A stretch of 64,000 nt of DNA from NCBI RefSeq assembly GCF_024213555.1, contig NZ_JANAVO010000012.1:62001-126000 (forward strand), written 5' to 3'. Position numbers and translations under genes: made by a program. Below the pieces are notes generated by a model. It was not told the DNA's origin, made no database searches, and was given only the letters and a program-made list of their open reading frames with translations. The DNA is from Allokutzneria sp. A3M-2-11 16. GTDB taxonomy: Bacteria > Actinomycetota > Actinomycetes > Mycobacteriales > Pseudonocardiaceae. Positions 11,501 to 21,404 of the stretch are shown one piece after another; positions within the stretch are counted from its first letter, which is position 1, and each line of letters opens with the position of its first letter.

Positions 11501-14459
11501 AGAGCAGGTGCGGCGCACGCCTTCTCGCACAGCCGTGGTGTGGCAGGGCGGTTCGCTGACCTTCGCCGAGCTGAACGCGCGGGCAAACCAGTTGGCGCAC
11601 CAGCTGATTGCGCGGGGGATCGGCCCGGAGCACGTGGTGGCTCTGGGCACGCCCAGGACTGGCGACCTGATGGTCGGCATGCTCGGCGCGTTGAAGGCGG
11701 GAGCCGCGTACCTTCCGCTCGACCCGGACAGCCCGGCTGAGCGGCTGGAGTTCGTCCTGTCCGACGCTGCGCCATCGTTGGTGCTGAACGAGATTGACGA
11801 TCTGTCCGCGTTCCCGACCGCAAACCCCGTTGTCGACAGGCATCCGGCCCATCCCGCGTACGTGATCTACACGTCGGGCTCGACCGGGCGGCCCAAGGGC
11901 GTGGTGATCGAGCAGCGCAACCTGGCGAATCTCCTCGCGCACCACCGGTCTGAGTTCGTGCGGAAGGAGTCCGGGAGTGAGTTGTTCAGGGTCGCGATGA
12001 CCGCGGCCTTCTCCTTCGACACCTCGCTCGAAGCCGTGCTGTGGATGGTCGACGGCCACGAGCTGCACCTGGTCGACGACCTCACCCGCCGTGACCCGGA
12101 GGCGCTGGTGGACTACGTCGCCTCGCATCGGATCGACCTGCTGGACGTCACTCCGACCTACGCCGAGCAGCTGACCGCGGTCGGCCTGCTCACCTCGGAA
12201 CGGCACCGTCCCAAGGTGTTCATGCTCGGCGGTGAGGCGGCGGGCGAGGCGCTGTGGCGGGACCTCCGCGATGCGCCGGACACCATCGGCTACAACTTCT
12301 ACGGGCCGACCGAGTGCACTGTGGACACTCTGTTCTGCCGCGTGGGCGAGAGCACCGGACCGATGGTCGGCCGTCCACTGTGGAACACCACGGCGCACGT
12401 GCTCGACCGTTTCCTGCGGCCGGTGCCGATCGGTGTCGCGGGCGAGCTGTACTTCTCCGGAGCACAGCTGGCGCGTGGCTACCTCAACCGCCCTGGCTTG
12501 ACGGCGGAGCGCTTCGTAGCGGACCCGTTCGGTTCGGGTGGGCGTCTGTACCGCACCGGCGACCTCGTGCGCTGGACCGCCTCCGGCATGATCGAGTACC
12601 TGGGGCGGACGGACGACCAGGTCAAGGTGCGCGGTTACCGCATCGAACTCGGCGAGGTCGAGGCCGCGCTGATGTCTGCGCCCGGTGTGGCGCAGACCGT
12701 CGTGGTGGCTCGGGCGAACCGGCTCGTCGCCTACGTTGTCGGCGACGTGGACACGCGGAAGCTGCGCGAGTACCTGGGGCAGCGGCTCCCGAGCTACATG
12801 GTGCCGTCCGCTTTCGTTGTGCTGGAAGCCTTCCCCGTGACGACGAGCGGCAAGGTCGACCGCAACGCGTTGCCCGCGCCACAGATCGAGAACGCCTCCG
12901 ATGAGGGCTACGTCGCACCCGAAGGCACCGTCGAGGACACGCTCGCGCGGATCTGGGCGGAAGTCCTCGGACTGGACAAGGTCGGCGCGCAGGACAACTT
13001 CTTCAGCCTCGGCGGGGACTCGATCCTGAGCATCCAGGTGGTGTCCAGGATTCGCCAGGCCGGGCTGAAGGCGACCTCGAAGGACCTGTTCCTGCACCAG
13101 ACCGTGGAGCGCCTGGCCAAGGTCGTCGCCGTGGACACGCGGGCCGAGGACACCGCGCCGGTGACCGGCGAGGCACCGCTCACGCCGATCCAGCGGGAGT
13201 TCTTCGCGGCGCACACCATCGCCCCGCACCACTTGACGCAGTCCGCGTTGATCGAGCTGACCGAGGACCTGCACGAGCCGTCGTTGCGGGCCGCGCTCAC
13301 CGCCGTCGTCACGCAGCACGACGCGCTGCGGTTGAGGTTCCGGTCCACTTCGGACGGTTGGGTGCAGTGGCACGCCGAGCCCGCGCCGTTTGTCGTTGAG
13401 CGACACGACTTGTCCGGTGACCCGGATCGCGAGGCCACGATGGACGCCTTGGCAGTCGCGGCGGACTCCGGGCTGGGTCTTGCTGGGCCGTTGGTTCGTG
13501 CGCTGCTGTTCGAGTTCGGGGCGGGGGAGCGGCCGAAGCTGTTCCTCACCGCGCACCACCTCGTGGTCGACGCGGTGTCCTGGCGGATCGTCCTCGATGA
13601 CCTTGAAGGCGCCTATCGGCAGGCGGTGGCGGGCAAGCCCGTGCGGCTCGGCCCGAAGTCGACCTCGTTCAAGGACTGGGGAAACCGGCTCCGTCAGCAC
13701 ACTGTGGACGGTGGGTTCGACCGAGAGCTTGCCTTCTGGTCGGCCCTGCCTTCGGCGCAGTCCCTGCCTGTGGACCACTCGGGCGTGAACCTGGTCTCCT
13801 CCACGAAGACAATCACGGTTTCGCTGTCCGAAAAGGACACCGATGCACTGCTCCGCCTGGCTTCGGGAGCGCTTCGCAGCCGGTTCGGCGATGTGCTGCT
13901 GAGCGGCCTCGCGTGGGCGCTGAGCCGGTGGACGGGCTCCGATCAGGTCGTGATCGACCTGGAAGGCCACGGTCGCGAGGAGATCTTCGACGGCGTCGAC
14001 CTGTCCAGGACGGTCGGCTGGTTCACCACGCTCTACCCGGTCGCGATCGACGTCCCCAGTGGAGAAACCGACTGGGCGACCGTGGTGAAGACGGCGCGGC
14101 GTGGCCTGCGCAAGGTGCCCGGAAACGGCTTGGGCTATGGGGCGCTGCGGCACTTCGCGGATGCGCTGGCCCAGGCCAGGTCGCAGGTGGTGTTCAACTA
14201 CCACGGCAAGGTCGATGGTGTCGGCGCGCCGAACTCCAGCGCGCTGTACCGGGGCTTCGGTGAGCCGATCGGTCGAGAGCAGGCCCTGGACGAGCGGACC
14301 ATGCACCTCCTCGAAGTCGTGAGCGCGGTGAGCGAGGGCAAGCTCGAATTCACCTGGTACTACTCGTCGAACGTGCATTCCGAGTCCACTGTGGAGCGTG
14401 TGGCTTCGGATCTCGTGGCACTGCTGCGGGAACTCGCCGCACACCTGGAAGGTCGGTAG
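2580..14459 (+). CDS. NRPS, three modules: C-A-T-E-C-A-T-C-A-T-E
   Basis: A 3,959-residue synthetase. ATG 2580 is chosen over an upstream in-frame codon because it overlaps the preceding stop and gives a normal N-terminal linker. Domains, by approximate residue: C 43-480 (HHIATDG 169); A 485-950 (YTSGSTG 616); T (Ser 999); E 1051-1470 (HHLVVDGVS 1172, SHGRED, VGWFT); C 1490-1935, DCL type, opening IYPLTPMQ; A (2085); T (2480); C 2534-2965, LCL type; A (3098); T (3481); E 3532-3950 ([10 protein letters not shown], with Ala for the usual Gly; EGHGREE). C-domain types agree with E-domain placement, so residues 1 and 3 should be D and residue 2 L. Pocket residues by eye are D-G-W-N-V-C-G-V-C, D-L-A-T-L-V-A-V-D and D-T-E-D-F-L-F-V-D. 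I cannot match these confidently; the acidic pair in the third suggests a cationic substrate. There is no C-terminal thioesterase; the next gene probably supplies release. Confidence 0.96.
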   Translation: MSLSDERIAALPAHIREMVLRQLSGQARADVIGRRAESGPAPLSAAQERLWFLHELEPGSIEFRVPLVLRLIGSPHVEALRDAISGVVARHEILRTTYDTGVQIVQPPSVVPLPLADLTDLPQWQHPREVERYLVEEATLPFDLRTDLPIRALLLKLSAREHVLVITMHHIATDGLSMGLFADELGVLYGGGRLAELPLQYADFATWQREQDTSTQLEYWRGKLNRLSTVDYPTDRPRPAVRTPHGSSYSFDIPDHVAARLRELSRARGATLFMTLVAAVKVLLARYSGQQDIAVGTATSGRGREELEKLIGFFVNTVVLRTTIGDGTFADVLDDVRSTVLDAFANEDVPFQKLVEVLRPERDPSRPPLVDVAVNLRPIAENTVELAGLIVEDVPPPVLVSSMDLAFDFTDSDGRLSCHLGFNTDLFDLGTAERTATHLKTLLAAIAADPLTRLGELPLLTRVERDLLTKRWPGTGAGPRPRTFTEIFAEQVRANPSAPALVFGDDTVSYAELDERASRLAGRLRAQGAGPETLVAVALPRSIEMIVAILGVLKSGAGYLPLDPDYPADRLRFMVEDARPVLGIGAVPDGVSTVATDGAGLDGPEALVSNPAYVIYTSGSTGKPKAVVVTHSGIQDMVTMHRERLGAGPDSRVLQFASLSFDGAFWEICLALLSGGALVLSTAEERMPGEPLSELILRHGITHLNLPPTAVAALSEKDIPKHVALVVCGEACPPALVDTWSDGRVMINGYGPTETMVCATFSDALRPGSSGVVPIGRPIPSVRSYVLDNELRPVPIGVPGELYLAGTRLARGYLRRPELTAQRFVADPFGSGERLYRTGDRVRWLADGNLEYLGRTDEQVKLRGFRIELGEVEAAIGAFPGVAAAAATVRDDAQGARRLVGYFVADDVDVASLRAFLRERLPEHMVPTAFVPLESLPLNVNGKIDRRALPAPSGEREAGNGYVAPRNDIERALVDVWTGLLGIERIGVHDNFFDLGGDSILSLQVVSKARAAGLRLTAKQTFQKQTIAELATEVNVAEEPVADQGPVVGEAPLTPIQRWFFDNLTDSLDQFNQALFLELRNDVDFDALNAAVAALPRHHDALRMRFADGKQYNAPVSDDPVLQRVELKHEAQLHEALIEAQRGFDLADGPLFRALLIVREGDWNPLLFLVAHHLVVDGVSLRILLSDVDTAYQQAVAGEEIDLGPKTTSFLSWARQLADYTGFEAEREYWSGIGAGAALPVDITAGDNTIGSARSISVRLTAEKTNALLNKVPEVYRTQINDVLLSALGKAVTEWAGGDTALVELESHGREDLFADVDLSRTVGWFTSMHPIALTLPREGWGPVLKSIKEQLRAVPNRGIGYGSLGRTVQPEIAFNYLGRFESGAESALHLGTVNYPGFERADRQERQHLLEINGIIVGGELEFRWSYSANRHHEDTVCRLATRMISALEEIVEHCADPAAGGYTPSDFPLAALDQSTVDRLTSGGVEDIYPLTPMQTGMLFHSLSVSGRDVYTGHFRIELDGVSDPAALARAWQRVIDRTPVLRTSVVWEDVPEPVQIVHSGVQLPLTVHDWRDRSAQEQRDGLSAMWDERDSVQLDLSTPPLLRMTFVRLSDTRVYAQWAAHHLLCDGWSFSAVLSEVFEEHAALGASVVRRPYRDYVAWLAEQDIEEARAHWGTVLEGFTAPTPLPVDRALVRAHESRTSTDVRLTVPTEVSQRLFELAKRARITVNTLVQGTWAILLSRLSGERDVCFGATVSGRPPELAGSEQMIGLFINMVPVRTQVDPAAGLLDWLREIQDAQVVARQYEYLSLAQVQACGEVPKGVNLFDSIVVFENYPVDGDAANRHGLSINEYSGDEHTNYALTLSAYAAENLMLSLGYDPQQFDDSTAQRLAAHLSALLSSITETSTVDDVRILSDEDRKLLLHGWNSTAVEYPPTRLVHEMFAEKATEIPQQTAVQCGSDSMTFAELDRLSNRLAHKLVEFGVAPGALVGVCVERGSAAVAALLAVLKAGGAFVPLDPDYPPAMLATMLEDAAAPVLITEERLRHKLDAGDGRVLCLDTVALPDVQGPPVTAVTTADLAYVVYTSGSTGRPKGVMVNHDNVHHIMRAWDARYGLTEMRPRCVSVSSLSVDLFFADFLLSAMFGGTMIVCPTEQVADPVALTDLLADTDAQLLVTVPALAKAIARELTWRAGSLPELRVLAVGSEGWQVGDAAEVLARMSPDTLVVNAYGATETTVDATIFEVTSALSETVGFVPVGRPLVNTRGYVLDDAMRPVPIGVAGEMYIAGDAVAQGYWNRPDLTEQRFLTDPFIPGARMYRTGDVVRWRPDGNLEFVGRADDQVKVRGFRVELGEVETALAKHPRVTDAVVAAHKDDSGHVRLVGYVVGDVGLAELREFLSSALPAHAVPSAYIVLDELPMSASGIVNRRALPEPTAVLESSTPYAAPRSDVEARLAKVWREVLRVERVGVHDNFFDLGGDSILSIQVISRVRAAFGVAPSPRQLFDTPTVASLAEIIGQSTVDDDPIVPVSRSKPLPLSFAQQRLWFLNDFDPTSTEYNTVFALRLHGSVDADALEIALGDLVARHEPLRTIFDLVDEEAVQVIHDSVPVHLALQGDLEALVEQPFDLRNGPVFRAALLSESPTEHVFALVMHHIATDGWSMGLLASELGAFYSAALRGERASLSPLPVQYADFAVWQRSRMSTLDRDLEYWRSHLTGIVPLDLPIDRPRPTVRSAAGGMKMFEVDADVVARLRALAREQDATLFMTLVAAVKVLLARYTGQTDIVVGTAGSGRNRAEVEGLIGFFVNTVVLRSTVDESRTFAEHLATERGTILEAFTHDEVPFERLVEIAQPERDPSRNAVVEVMVGLENTRAQDMELPGVEVEALPTVSEDISHDLTVDFVEQEDRLLAAVGYSTALFDEGTIDRMIDNLRVLLAGVAESPGRTLSTLPLLEESAHPDTAYSGPAPMLTDAFEEQVRRTPSRTAVVWQGGSLTFAELNARANQLAHQLIARGIGPEHVVALGTPRTGDLMVGMLGALKAGAAYLPLDPDSPAERLEFVLSDAAPSLVLNEIDDLSAFPTANPVVDRHPAHPAYVIYTSGSTGRPKGVVIEQRNLANLLAHHRSEFVRKESGSELFRVAMTAAFSFDTSLEAVLWMVDGHELHLVDDLTRRDPEALVDYVASHRIDLLDVTPTYAEQLTAVGLLTSERHRPKVFMLGGEAAGEALWRDLRDAPDTIGYNFYGPTECTVDTLFCRVGESTGPMVGRPLWNTTAHVLDRFLRPVPIGVAGELYFSGAQLARGYLNRPGLTAERFVADPFGSGGRLYRTGDLVRWTASGMIEYLGRTDDQVKVRGYRIELGEVEAALMSAPGVAQTVVVARANRLVAYVVGDVDTRKLREYLGQRLPSYMVPSAFVVLEAFPVTTSGKVDRNALPAPQIENASDEGYVAPEGTVEDTLARIWAEVLGLDKVGAQDNFFSLGGDSILSIQVVSRIRQAGLKATSKDLFLHQTVERLAKVVAVDTRAEDTAPVTGEAPLTPIQREFFAAHTIAPHHLTQSALIELTEDLHEPSLRAALTAVVTQHDALRLRFRSTSDGWVQWHAEPAPFVVERHDLSGDPDREATMDALAVAADSGLGLAGPLVRALLFEFGAGERPKLFLTAHHLVVDAVSWRIVLDDLEGAYRQAVAGKPVRLGPKSTSFKDWGNRLRQHTVDGGFDRELAFWSALPSAQSLPVDHSGVNLVSSTKTITVSLSEKDTDALLRLASGALRSRFGDVLLSGLAWALSRWTGSDQVVIDLEGHGREEIFDGVDLSRTVGWFTTLYPVAIDVPSGETDWATVVKTARRGLRKVPGNGLGYGALRHFADALAQARSQVVFNYHGKVDGVGAPNSSALYRGFGEPIGREQALDERTMHLLEVVSAVSEGKLEFTWYYSSNVHSESTVERVASDLVALLRELAAHLEGR
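3260..3272. repeat. Dispersed palindrome GTCCACTGTGGAC (representative copy)
   Basis: Six-base arms around one base; exact or near-exact copies also at 442, 8297, 11015, 24390, 28809, 39143, 41886 and 49407, with one- or two-base variants elsewhere (for example near 783, 7005, 7258, 9282, 10136, 12375, 14384, 33280, 35203, 59548, 60022 and 62777). Most copies are inside genes and are read in the same frame as Ser-Thr-Val-Asp; those at 28809 and 49407 are intergenic. See the findings. Confidence 0.8.
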
Positions 14460-14461
14460 TC

Positions 14462-15583
14462 GTGCTCGCTTCACTGTGCGCTTCTCACCAGGTGCCCTCA
14501 GCGCAGCTCGTGGTGCGCGATGCGTCAGGGACCACCTCCGAGTCGTTCGGCACCGCGGCTGACACCGCGTTTCCGCTCGGATCGCTCACGAAGCCGTTCA
14601 CGGCAGCGCTGGCGATGATCCTCGTGGAGGACGGCGAGATCTCCCTCGACGAGCCGCTTTCCGAGCACCTGCCGGACGTTGACGTGACGCTTCGGCAAGT
14701 GCTCAGCCACACCGCGGGCTTCGCGTCGAACATCGACGAGGACGCCGAGCAACCCGCTCTGCGCTCCCATTGGTTTCCGCGCTACTGGCGGGAGAACGGC
14801 CTCGTGCACCCGCCGGGCACGGTTTTCTCGTACTCCAACGTGGGATACATCGTCGCCGGGCACCTCATCGAGGTCCTGACCGGGATGGACTGGGCTGAGG
14901 CTGTCGCGGAGATCCTGTTGCGTCCCCTCGGTATCTCGGTGTCCGGCCGCGAGACCGCTGAGGGGCACACCGTGCTCCCCGATGGGCGCGTCGTCGGTAT
15001 CGGGCCCCAGTCGGCACTCGCTCTGGAGGATCCGAACGGTGGCTTGGCGCTGAGCGCGAGCGATCTCCTTGCTGCTGCTGGATTCTGCGGCGAGATGGTT
15101 GAGGACCAGCTTGACTCTGTCGCGGTAGGACCCTTCGGCATGGCGGACGGCTGGGGTCTGGGTTGGGCGCGCTACGGCACTTGGTGGGGCCACGACGGCA
15201 CCAGCGACGGCACGTCGTGTCACTTCCGATTCGACCCTCGCAGCGGCCATGCGGTCGCGCTGACCACGAACGCGAGCACGGGCCTGGATCTGTGGCAGGA
15301 CCTCGTCGCGAAGCTCGGAGTACCTGACTATGACCCCGTTGATCCCGGCGAGCCGGTGCAACCCGATCCATGGGCCGTGGGCCGCTATGTCAACGGTCCG
15401 TCCGAGTTCGTCGTTTCCTTGCACGACGGCACATTGGTGCTGGCTCCCGACACGGAGCTGACCTGCTATGCGGGTGGGCGTTTCACCGCGCAGGCCCTCC
15501 CCGGCAGCAAGTTCGTCCTTTCTGGACGGTTCCTGCCCGACAGCGTCCAGCTCAGCGGAAGGTTGGCGCGCCGTGGTGGTTGA
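14462..15583 (+). CDS. PBP/beta-lactamase-fold serine hydrolase, likely stand-alone peptide-releasing thioesterase
   Basis: 373 residues; GTG start 2 nt after the NRPS stop. The N-terminal two thirds is a class C beta-lactamase/PBP-like domain with the three active-site signatures in order: Ser41-Leu-Thr-Lys44 (SxxK), Tyr124-Ser-Asn126 (YxN) and His244-Asp-Gly246 (HxG). About 100 further residues look like a small beta-rich C-terminal domain. No signal peptide is visible, so a cytoplasmic role fits better than cell-wall turnover. PBP-type thioesterases (SurE of surugamide biosynthesis and relatives) act in trans on NRPSs that end without a TE and carry a D-configured C-terminal residue, and release macrocycles. 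The upstream NRPS ends T-E, exactly that situation. The function is inferred from motifs and context; a resistance esterase or D-aminopeptidase is the main alternative. Confidence 0.85.
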   Translation: MLASLCASHQVPSAQLVVRDASGTTSESFGTAADTAFPLGSLTKPFTAALAMILVEDGEISLDEPLSEHLPDVDVTLRQVLSHTAGFASNIDEDAEQPALRSHWFPRYWRENGLVHPPGTVFSYSNVGYIVAGHLIEVLTGMDWAEAVAEILLRPLGISVSGRETAEGHTVLPDGRVVGIGPQSALALEDPNGGLALSASDLLAAAGFCGEMVEDQLDSVAVGPFGMADGWGLGWARYGTWWGHDGTSDGTSCHFRFDPRSGHAVALTTNASTGLDLWQDLVAKLGVPDYDPVDPGEPVQPDPWAVGRYVNGPSEFVVSLHDGTLVLAPDTELTCYAGGRFTAQALPGSKFVLSGRFLPDSVQLSGRLARRGG

Positions 15584-16787
15584 CATCCAGCCGTTGTCCC
15601 GCAACAGGAACTACACGATCCTGTGGACCAGCCAGCTGTTCTCCGAGCTGGCCGGGGAGATCACCCAGATCGCGTTCCCGTTGCTGATCCTGCTCTCCGC
15701 GGGTTCGCCCCTCGAAGTCGGCGTGATCGGCTCCGTGCTCGCGTTCGCCCACATGATCGCGATCGTGCCCGCCGGGGTGATGGCCGACCGGTGGAACCGC
15801 AAGCGGGTCATGCTCGTCTGCCAGATCGCCAGGACCGCCGCGATGGCCGCCCTCGCGTTCACCCTGGCCTTCGACGCGCGTTCCTTCCTGTTGCTCGTCG
15901 TCGTCGCCCTGGTGGAAGGCTTCCTCGGCTCCGTCTTCGACCCCGCCGAACACGCTGCGCTACCCCAGGTCGTCCCCGCCGAACAGCTCTCCCAGGCCAT
16001 CGCGACGAACACCGCCCGCCCGTTCATCGCGACCCTCGCGGGCCCCGTGATCGCCGGAGTGCTCTTCGGCGCCCATCCCATGCTGCCCTTCCTCGCTCAG
16101 GCGGCGGTGCTGGGGATTTCCGTTGTGGCCCTTGTGTTTCTCCGGCTTCCACCGCGGGCTCCCGCACCTCCGGAGGCCGTGTCGGCCGATCTGCTCGGCG
16201 GCTTCCGCTGGGTGCTCGGCCAGCGCGTGATCCGCTCCACCCTGGTGTGGATGATGTGCTCGAACCTGCTGTTCAGCGCGTTGCTCGTGGTGATCCTCGC
16301 GATCTCCGGCGAGGACTCCGTCGCCCCCGGCGAGATCGGCTTCATGATGGCGTTCCTCGGTGCCGGTGGCCTCCTCGGCGGCCTGTTCGCGGCCCGCCTG
16401 CACGCCGCTTTCCGGGCGCCGGTGCTGATCCTCGGCTTCTCCTGGATCGCCGCCGCGCTGACCGCCGTGATGGCTTTCGTGCCCGCCGGGGTCCCGCTCG
16501 GCCTGCTGCTGGGCGGCGCCGCGTTCCTGCTGCCCGTCGCCAACACCACCGTGATGACCTATCAGATGATGATCACTCCGGATGAGCTGCGAGGCCGGTT
16601 GAGCGGCGTCGCCGGTTTCTGCTCCGGTGGCGCCGGTGCCCTCGGCCCCCTGGTCGGCGGCGCGCTCACCGCTGCCCTGGGCGGCACCCCCGCTGTCCTG
16701 CTCTGCGCAGCCGCCATGGCGTGCGTCGCGTTGGCCACCACCCTCAGCCCTACGATGCGCCGCTTCCCCTCCGCCTCACCCCAGTAA
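15573..16787 (+). CDS. MFS exporter of the left NRPS locus
   Basis: About 404 residues with roughly 12 hydrophobic segments and the MFS loop GVMADRWNRKRVM between helices 2 and 3, as in EntS-like drug/siderophore exporters. GTG 15573 gives the N terminus [18 protein letters not shown], which aligns with the other MFS protein of this window (minus strand at 57490, [15 protein letters not shown]); longer in-frame starts run into the thioesterase gene. It overlaps the thioesterase stop by 11 nt, so it is translationally coupled. Likely role: export of the finished peptide at the membrane, which may also give self-protection. The substrate is inferred from position only. Confidence 0.9.
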   Translation: MVVDIQPLSRNRNYTILWTSQLFSELAGEITQIAFPLLILLSAGSPLEVGVIGSVLAFAHMIAIVPAGVMADRWNRKRVMLVCQIARTAAMAALAFTLAFDARSFLLLVVVALVEGFLGSVFDPAEHAALPQVVPAEQLSQAIATNTARPFIATLAGPVIAGVLFGAHPMLPFLAQAAVLGISVVALVFLRLPPRAPAPPEAVSADLLGGFRWVLGQRVIRSTLVWMMCSNLLFSALLVVILAISGEDSVAPGEIGFMMAFLGAGGLLGGLFAARLHAAFRAPVLILGFSWIAAALTAVMAFVPAGVPLGLLLGGAAFLLPVANTTVMTYQMMITPDELRGRLSGVAGFCSGGAGALGPLVGGALTAALGGTPAVLLCAAAMACVALATTLSPTMRRFPSASPQ

Positions 16788-16797
16788 CCCCGCTTCT

Positions 16798-16860
16798 CCC
16801 GTTTCGTACTCTTGCCGGGATTTGGGAGCGCTCTCTTGCCCGTTATGAGTACGAAACGGG
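16798..16860. repeat. 63-bp inverted-repeat element, copy 1
   Basis: Perfect 14-bp terminal inverted repeats (CCCGTTTCGTACTC and its complement GAGTACGAAACGGG) flank a 35-bp centre. A second copy of the same length is at 31782-31844, with identical arms and a mostly conserved centre including GAGCGCTCT and CCCGTTATGAG. It begins 11 bp after the stop of the MFS gene and can fold into a hairpin, so it could act as a terminator, but there is no T-tract. The matched length, identical arms and intergenic placement of both copies point to a REP- or MITE-like dispersed repeat. Confidence 0.85.
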
Positions 16861-16966
16861 ATTGGTTTGGACCACGTGGGCCACCGATGAGGGGTGCTCG
16901 GCGGGAGTGGGGTGGGCGTGCACGGGGCTCATTGTAGTGCGGGGATGCGAACCTGGCGGACGTGGT

Positions 16967-17334
16967 TCAGGGGTGGACGCTCTGGGCTACGCGATGTGCT
17001 CGGTCGCGAGCCGCGTCGTCGGTGCCGGGCACGGTTGCGTGTCCCCAGATGCCGTCCTTCACTTCCCAAGCGACGCCACTCCGTTCGGCGGAGACGACCC
17101 ACCGGGCGGAGCGGCCGTGCACGTTCGGCGCCACAGCCCCGGAAGGAGGCGTTGCGGAGAACGAGATCCGCGCGATCGGCATGCCACCGGTACGGCGTGA
17201 ATCCTCCGGCGGAGCCCACGTGGAAGGTCCGGGTAGTACAGGTAGCCGCGGTCGAGGTCGGCCCACAGGGGCAGGTAGACCACGAAGGCGAGCGCCAGGT
17301 AGGCGAGCGGCACGAACCGGAGTAGGCGATTCAC
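16967..17334 (-). pseudogene. Frameshifted remnant of a small membrane protein
   Basis: In one minus-strand frame from GTG 17334 there is a convincing membrane-protein start, MNRLLRFVPLAYLALAFVV, continuing LPLWADLDRGYLYYPDLP. After about 40 residues the plausible protein sequence moves to another frame, with SFSATPPSG and later GRSARWVVSAERSGVAWEVK, ending at 16967. No single frame carries both halves, so I read this as one gene broken by a frameshift near 17,225. No family is recognised. Together with the repeat at 16798 this is all I see in the stretch between the MFS gene and the LLM gene. Confidence 0.35.
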
Positions 17335-17407
17335 GACAGGGGAACACCCCGGATGTCGGTTCGCGTTGTGTGCCCATCGACACGCAACCCGGGGAAAGGT
17401 GGCCATT

Positions 17408-18364
17408 GTGGACATCGGCTTCCACGCCTCGCACGAGCAGTTCCCGCCGTCACGGCTGCTCGGCCTCGCCCAGCGCGCCGAGGCGGCGGGCTTCGACGCC
17501 GTGCTGTCGTCGGACCACCTCGCCCCGTGGAGCGGGCGGCAGGCGCACTCCGGCTTCGCGTGGACGTGGCTCGGCGCGGCGATGGCGGCGACCTCGCTGC
17601 CCTTCGGCGTCGTCACCGCGCCCGGCGATCGCTACCACCCGGTGGTCCTCGCCCAGGCGATCGCCACGCTGGCGGAGATGTTCCCCGGCCGGTTCACGCC
17701 CGCTCTCGGCTCCGGGCAGGCGCTGAACGAGCACGTGACCGGGCAGCCCTGGCCGCGCAAGCCCGTCCGCAACGCCCGCCTTCGCGAGTGCGCCGACGTC
17801 ATGCGGCGGTTGCTCGCGGGCGAGACGGTGGAGCACGACGGCCTGGTGACGGCTCGGGCCGCGCGCGTCTACTCACTCCCGGCAGCTCCGCCTCCGCTGC
17901 TGGCCGCCGCGCTGACGCCGTCCACCGCGCGCGAGGTCGCGTCCTGGGCGGATGGGTTGATCACCGTCAACGCGCCGAAAGGCAAGCTGCGCCGGGTGAT
18001 CGAGGCGTTCCGCGAAGGCGGCGGCACCGGCCCGGTGCACGTGCAGGTCCACCTGTCCTGGGCCGACGAGGAGAGCGAGGTCCGCGCGCAAGCCGTGGAC
18101 CAGTGGTGCACCAACGCTTTGCCGCCCGAGCTGAACGAGGAGCTGGAGCTGCCGGAGCAGTTCGACGCCGCGACGGAGCACGTTCCCAGTTCTGCCTTGG
18201 AGAGCAGCGTCCTCATGTCCAGTGATCTCGCGAAGCACGTGGAACTGCTGGCCTCCTACGCCGAACTGGGCATCGACCGCGTCTACCTGCACCAGGTCGG
18301 GCGGAACCAGGAACGCTTCCTCGATGTCTTCGGCGAAAGGGTGCTCCCGCTGCTGCGCGGCTAG
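17408..18364 (+). CDS. LLM-class flavin-dependent oxidoreductase
   Basis: About 318 residues of the luciferase-like monooxygenase TIM-barrel family. Visible features are an opening strand followed by [22 protein letters not shown], then an internal [21 protein letters not shown] segment typical of F420/FMN-dependent members, and the C-terminal [19 protein letters not shown] 17408 is preferred because GGGGAAAGG lies 8 nt upstream; an earlier GTG is at 17399. It follows a remnant gene and a repeat, so it need not belong to the NRPS unit. Substrate and cofactor (F420 or FMN) cannot be read from the sequence. Its TAG overlaps the TAG of the convergent ctaD inside one CTAG. Confidence 0.85.
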   Translation: MDIGFHASHEQFPPSRLLGLAQRAEAAGFDAVLSSDHLAPWSGRQAHSGFAWTWLGAAMAATSLPFGVVTAPGDRYHPVVLAQAIATLAEMFPGRFTPALGSGQALNEHVTGQPWPRKPVRNARLRECADVMRRLLAGETVEHDGLVTARAARVYSLPAAPPPLLAAALTPSTAREVASWADGLITVNAPKGKLRRVIEAFREGGGTGPVHVQVHLSWADEESEVRAQAVDQWCTNALPPELNEELELPEQFDAATEHVPSSALESSVLMSSDLAKHVELLASYAELGIDRVYLHQVGRNQERFLDVFGERVLPLLRG

Positions 18365-20106
18365 CGGTCGCGCGTGTCGTCCCCGCGTTCTGACTCCTCC
18401 CGAGCGGCATCCGCGGCCGCCTCCGAGGGAGCCGGGCGACCGCCCACGTGGGCTTCGGACCGGAACCGCTCGACCATGTGCGGGTAGTGCAGTTCGAAGG
18501 CGGGCCGCTCCGAGCGGATGCGGGGCAGCTCGGTGAAGTTGTGCCGGGGCGGTGGGCAGGTCGTGGCCCACTCCAACGAATTACCGAAGCCCCACGGGTC
18601 GTCCACGGTCACGACCTCGCCGAAGCGGTAGCTCTTCGCCACGTTCCACAGGAACGGCAACACCGACAGCCCCAGCAGGAACGCGCCGATGCTGGACACC
18701 GCGTGCATGACGGTGAACTGGTCGGTCGGCAGGTAGTCGGCGTAGCGGCGGGGCATGCCCGCGGCGCCGAGCCAGTGCTGCACCAGGAACGTGGTGTGGA
18801 AGCCGATGAACGTGGTCCAGAAGTGCAGTTTGGCCAGGCCCTCGTCCATCATCCGGCCGGTCATCTTGGGGAACCAGAAGTAGATCCCGGCGAAGGTGGC
18901 GAACACGATCGTGCCGAACAGCACGTAGTGGAAGTGCGCCACCACGAAGTAGGTGTCGGTGACGTGGAAGTCCAGCGCGGGCGCGGCGAGCAGGATGCCG
19001 GACAGCCCGCCGAGCAGGAACGTCACCAGGAACCCGATGCTCCACAGCATGGGCGACTCGAAGGTGAGCTGCCCCTTCCACAGCGTGCCGATCCAGTTGA
19101 AGAACTTCACCCCGGTCGGCACCGCGATCAGGAACGTGGCGAACGCGAAGAACGGCAGCAGCACCGCGCCCGTGGCGTACATGTGGTGCGCCCAGACCAC
19201 AATGGACAGTGCGGTGATCCCGATCGTGGCCCACACCAGGCCCTTGTAGCCGAACAGCGGTTTGCGGCTGAACACCGGAAGGACCTCCGAGACGATGCCG
19301 AAGAACGGCAGCGCCACGATGTAGACCTCGGGGTGGCCGAAGAACCAGAACAGGTGCTGCCACAGGATCGCGCCGCCGTTGGCCGGGTCGAACACGTGCG
19401 CGCCGAGCAGCCGGTCGGCCAGCAGGCCGAACAGCGCGGCGGTGAAGATCGGGAAGGCGATCAGCACCAGGACGCTGGTCAGCAGCATGTTCCAGGTGAA
19501 GATCGGCATCCGCCACATCGTCATGCCCGGCGCGCGCAGGCAGAGCACCGTGGTGATCATGTTGACAGCGCCCAGGATCGTGCCGAGCCCGCTGAGGATC
19601 AGCCCGACCGCCCACAGGTTCGCGCCGATGCCCGGGGCGTGGGTGGCGTCCGAGAGCGGGGTGTAGGCGAACCAGCCGAAGTCCGCCGCGCCGCCCGGGG
19701 TGAGGAACCCGCTGACCGTGATCAGCCCGCCGACCAGGAACAGCCAGTACGACAACGCGTTCAGCCGGGGGAAGGCGACGTCGGGGGAGCCGATCTGCAA
19801 CGGCAGCACGTAGTTGGCGAAGCCGAAGGTGATGGGCGTGGCGTAGAGCAGCATCATCACCGTGCCGTGCAAGGTGAACAGCTGGTTGTACTGCTCGGCG
19901 GAGAGGAACTGGAGCCCCGGCGCGGCCAGCTCGCCGCGCATCAGCATCGCCATCAACCCGCCGATCAGGAAGAACCCGAACGACGTCGCGATGTAGAGCA
20001 GGCCGATCTGCTTGTGGTCGGTGGTGCCGAGCAGCCGGAGCAGCGCCGCGCCCTTGGGCCCCCTGCGCCGTGTGGTCACGGGGCGGACGCGGACGGTGTC
20101 GGTCAT
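18361..20106 (-). CDS. ctaD: Cytochrome c oxidase subunit I (aa3 type)
   Basis: 581 residues, the haem-copper catalytic subunit that reduces O2 at the end of the respiratory chain and pumps protons. Diagnostic segments are present: the haem-ligand helix [14 protein letters not shown], the CuB/Tyr region [15 protein letters not shown] with the proton-channel Glu, the HHMYATG pair and the paired haem ligands in [11 protein letters not shown]. About twelve transmembrane helices are visible. The C-terminal tail ends in a charged, probably disordered stretch ([16 protein letters not shown]). No other oxidase genes flank it, which is common in actinomycetes that carry more than one ctaD. Convergent with the LLM gene; the two stop codons share CTAG at 18361-18364. 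Confidence 0.97.
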   Translation of the reverse strand: MTDTVRVRPVTTRRRGPKGAALLRLLGTTDHKQIGLLYIATSFGFFLIGGLMAMLMRGELAAPGLQFLSAEQYNQLFTLHGTVMMLLYATPITFGFANYVLPLQIGSPDVAFPRLNALSYWLFLVGGLITVSGFLTPGGAADFGWFAYTPLSDATHAPGIGANLWAVGLILSGLGTILGAVNMITTVLCLRAPGMTMWRMPIFTWNMLLTSVLVLIAFPIFTAALFGLLADRLLGAHVFDPANGGAILWQHLFWFFGHPEVYIVALPFFGIVSEVLPVFSRKPLFGYKGLVWATIGITALSIVVWAHHMYATGAVLLPFFAFATFLIAVPTGVKFFNWIGTLWKGQLTFESPMLWSIGFLVTFLLGGLSGILLAAPALDFHVTDTYFVVAHFHYVLFGTIVFATFAGIYFWFPKMTGRMMDEGLAKLHFWTTFIGFHTTFLVQHWLGAAGMPRRYADYLPTDQFTVMHAVSSIGAFLLGLSVLPFLWNVAKSYRFGEVVTVDDPWGFGNSLEWATTCPPPRHNFTELPRIRSERPAFELHYPHMVERFRSEAHVGGRPAPSEAAADAAREESERGDDTRDR

Positions 20107-20143
20107 GGCTGGGAGCTACCCGAACGGCGCCCGCCCAACCCTC

Positions 20144-21364
20144 TCAGCCCGCGACCTCCGGCAGCAACGATCTCGCCGCCTCCGTCGACCACTCGACCAG
20201 CATGAGCGTGGCGTCGTCCTGGAGCCTGCCGTTCTGGTGGTCGAGCACGGCGTGGGTGATGCGGCGCAGCGTCTCCGGGGCGGGCAGCCCGGCCGCCTCG
20301 TGCCGTTCGGTGAGGTCGACGAGCCGGTCGATGCCGAACTCCACCCCGTTCTGGTCGCGCGCTTCGGTGACCCCGTCGGTGTGCAGCAGCAGCCGGTCGC
20401 CGGGTTCGAGGTGCTCCACCCCGGCGCCGCTGATGGCGGAGTCGGGCCGCAGACGGCGCAGGCCCAGCGGCAGCCGGGGCGCTGCGCCCAGCGTCTTGAT
20501 CACGCTCCCGCCGCGCAGCAGCACCGGTGGCGGGTGCCCGGCCAGCAGGTAGCTCAGCGCGCCGGTGCTCAGGTCCAGCTCCGCCAGCACGGCCGTGGTG
20601 AAACCGGCGGTGGGGTGGTGCTCGCTGAGCACGTTGTCCGCGGCGGCCGCGATACCGAGCAGGTCGGCCCCGGCCCTGCGGGCGTTGCGGGTGGCCGCCA
20701 GGACCGAAGTGGTGATCAACCCGGCGGCGAGGTCGTGCCCGGTGGAGTCGAACATCGCCAGATAAGCGCATTTGTCGTTCACCGCGTAGTCGTAGCCGTC
20801 GCCGCCGACCTGGTCGTAACGCTCCATCATGGCGGCGACGACGAGTTCCTGGCAGGCGAAGGTCTGTGGCGGCAGCAGCTGCCAGAGCAGTTCGCTGGCC
20901 ACGGTCAGCGGCGCGGTGCGGCGCACGCGGTGGAACAGGTCGCCGTAGGGCAGTTTCGCCACGATCAGGTGACCCATCAGGCCTGCCAGCGTCCAGCACC
21001 GCTCACGCAGTGAAGGGTCGTCCGGATCGGCGTCGGCGGGCAGCCGCATGGCCACGACCCCGAGCCGTTCGGTGCCGTCGAGCACCGGCACCCACAGCAC
21101 GCCCGCGCCGTGGGTGTCGTGTCCGGGAAGGATCTCGGTCAGCCGGAAGGCCCGCCCCGCGACCGTGCCGTCCACCGTCAGCGAGTCGCCCGCGCGGATG
21201 GGCCGCAACTCCCGCTGGGGAAGATCGGTGAGGTAGAGCCTCAGGCGGATGCCCAAGCGCGCGCAGGCGGAGTCCAGGATCGGCACCAGATCATCCGCGG
21301 TGGCGAGGTGAGAGGCGTTGATGATCTCGTTGAGGGCCTGGAACCACACGGCGTCCGGGGGCAT
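20144..21364 (-). CDS. GAF-PP2C (RsbU/SpoIIE-like) serine phosphatase
   Basis: 406 residues. The N-terminal half (about 15-150) looks like a GAF-type sensor domain. The C-terminal half (about 175-395) is a SpoIIE-like PP2C phosphatase with the metal-binding segments VGGDGYDY, FDSTGHDLAAG, LLHTDGVTEARD and QDDATLMLVEW. Such proteins dephosphorylate anti-sigma-factor antagonists and so control stress or developmental sigma factors; no antagonist or anti-sigma gene lies next to it. The GGDGYD form of the first motif (GGDWYD is commoner) keeps the acidic residues, so activity is expected. It is divergent from the coiled-coil gene at 21405 across a 40-bp gap. Confidence 0.9.
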   Translation of the reverse strand: MPPDAVWFQALNEIINASHLATADDLVPILDSACARLGIRLRLYLTDLPQRELRPIRAGDSLTVDGTVAGRAFRLTEILPGHDTHGAGVLWVPVLDGTERLGVVAMRLPADADPDDPSLRERCWTLAGLMGHLIVAKLPYGDLFHRVRRTAPLTVASELLWQLLPPQTFACQELVVAAMMERYDQVGGDGYDYAVNDKCAYLAMFDSTGHDLAAGLITTSVLAATRNARRAGADLLGIAAAADNVLSEHHPTAGFTTAVLAELDLSTGALSYLLAGHPPPVLLRGGSVIKTLGAAPRLPLGLRRLRPDSAISGAGVEHLEPGDRLLLHTDGVTEARDQNGVEFGIDRLVDLTERHEAAGLPAPETLRRITHAVLDHQNGRLQDDATLMLVEWSTEAARSLLPEVAG

Positions 21365-21404
21365 GACCCGACAGGGTAGGCCCGTTTTCCGGCAGACTGG
21401 TCAC

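Noticed and set aside
14462-15583. Beta-lactamase resistance gene
   Set aside because: The three active-site motifs fit the superfamily, but there is no visible export signal and it sits directly after a TE-less, E-terminated NRPS, so peptide release is the better reading.
16798-16860. Simple rho-independent terminator
   Set aside because: The hairpin lacks a following T-run, and an equal-length copy with identical arms occurs elsewhere, so it is listed as a repeat; a terminating role remains possible.
16929-17219. Minus-strand 96-codon ORF as a separate gene
   Set aside because: Arg-rich, low-complexity composition typical of an out-of-frame GC-rich reading; better explained as part of the broken gene at 16967-17334.
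18448-20205. Plus-strand 585-codon ORF opposite ctaD
   Set aside because: It is the antisense frame of ctaD, rich in Gln/His/Arg/Glu, with no recognisable domain.
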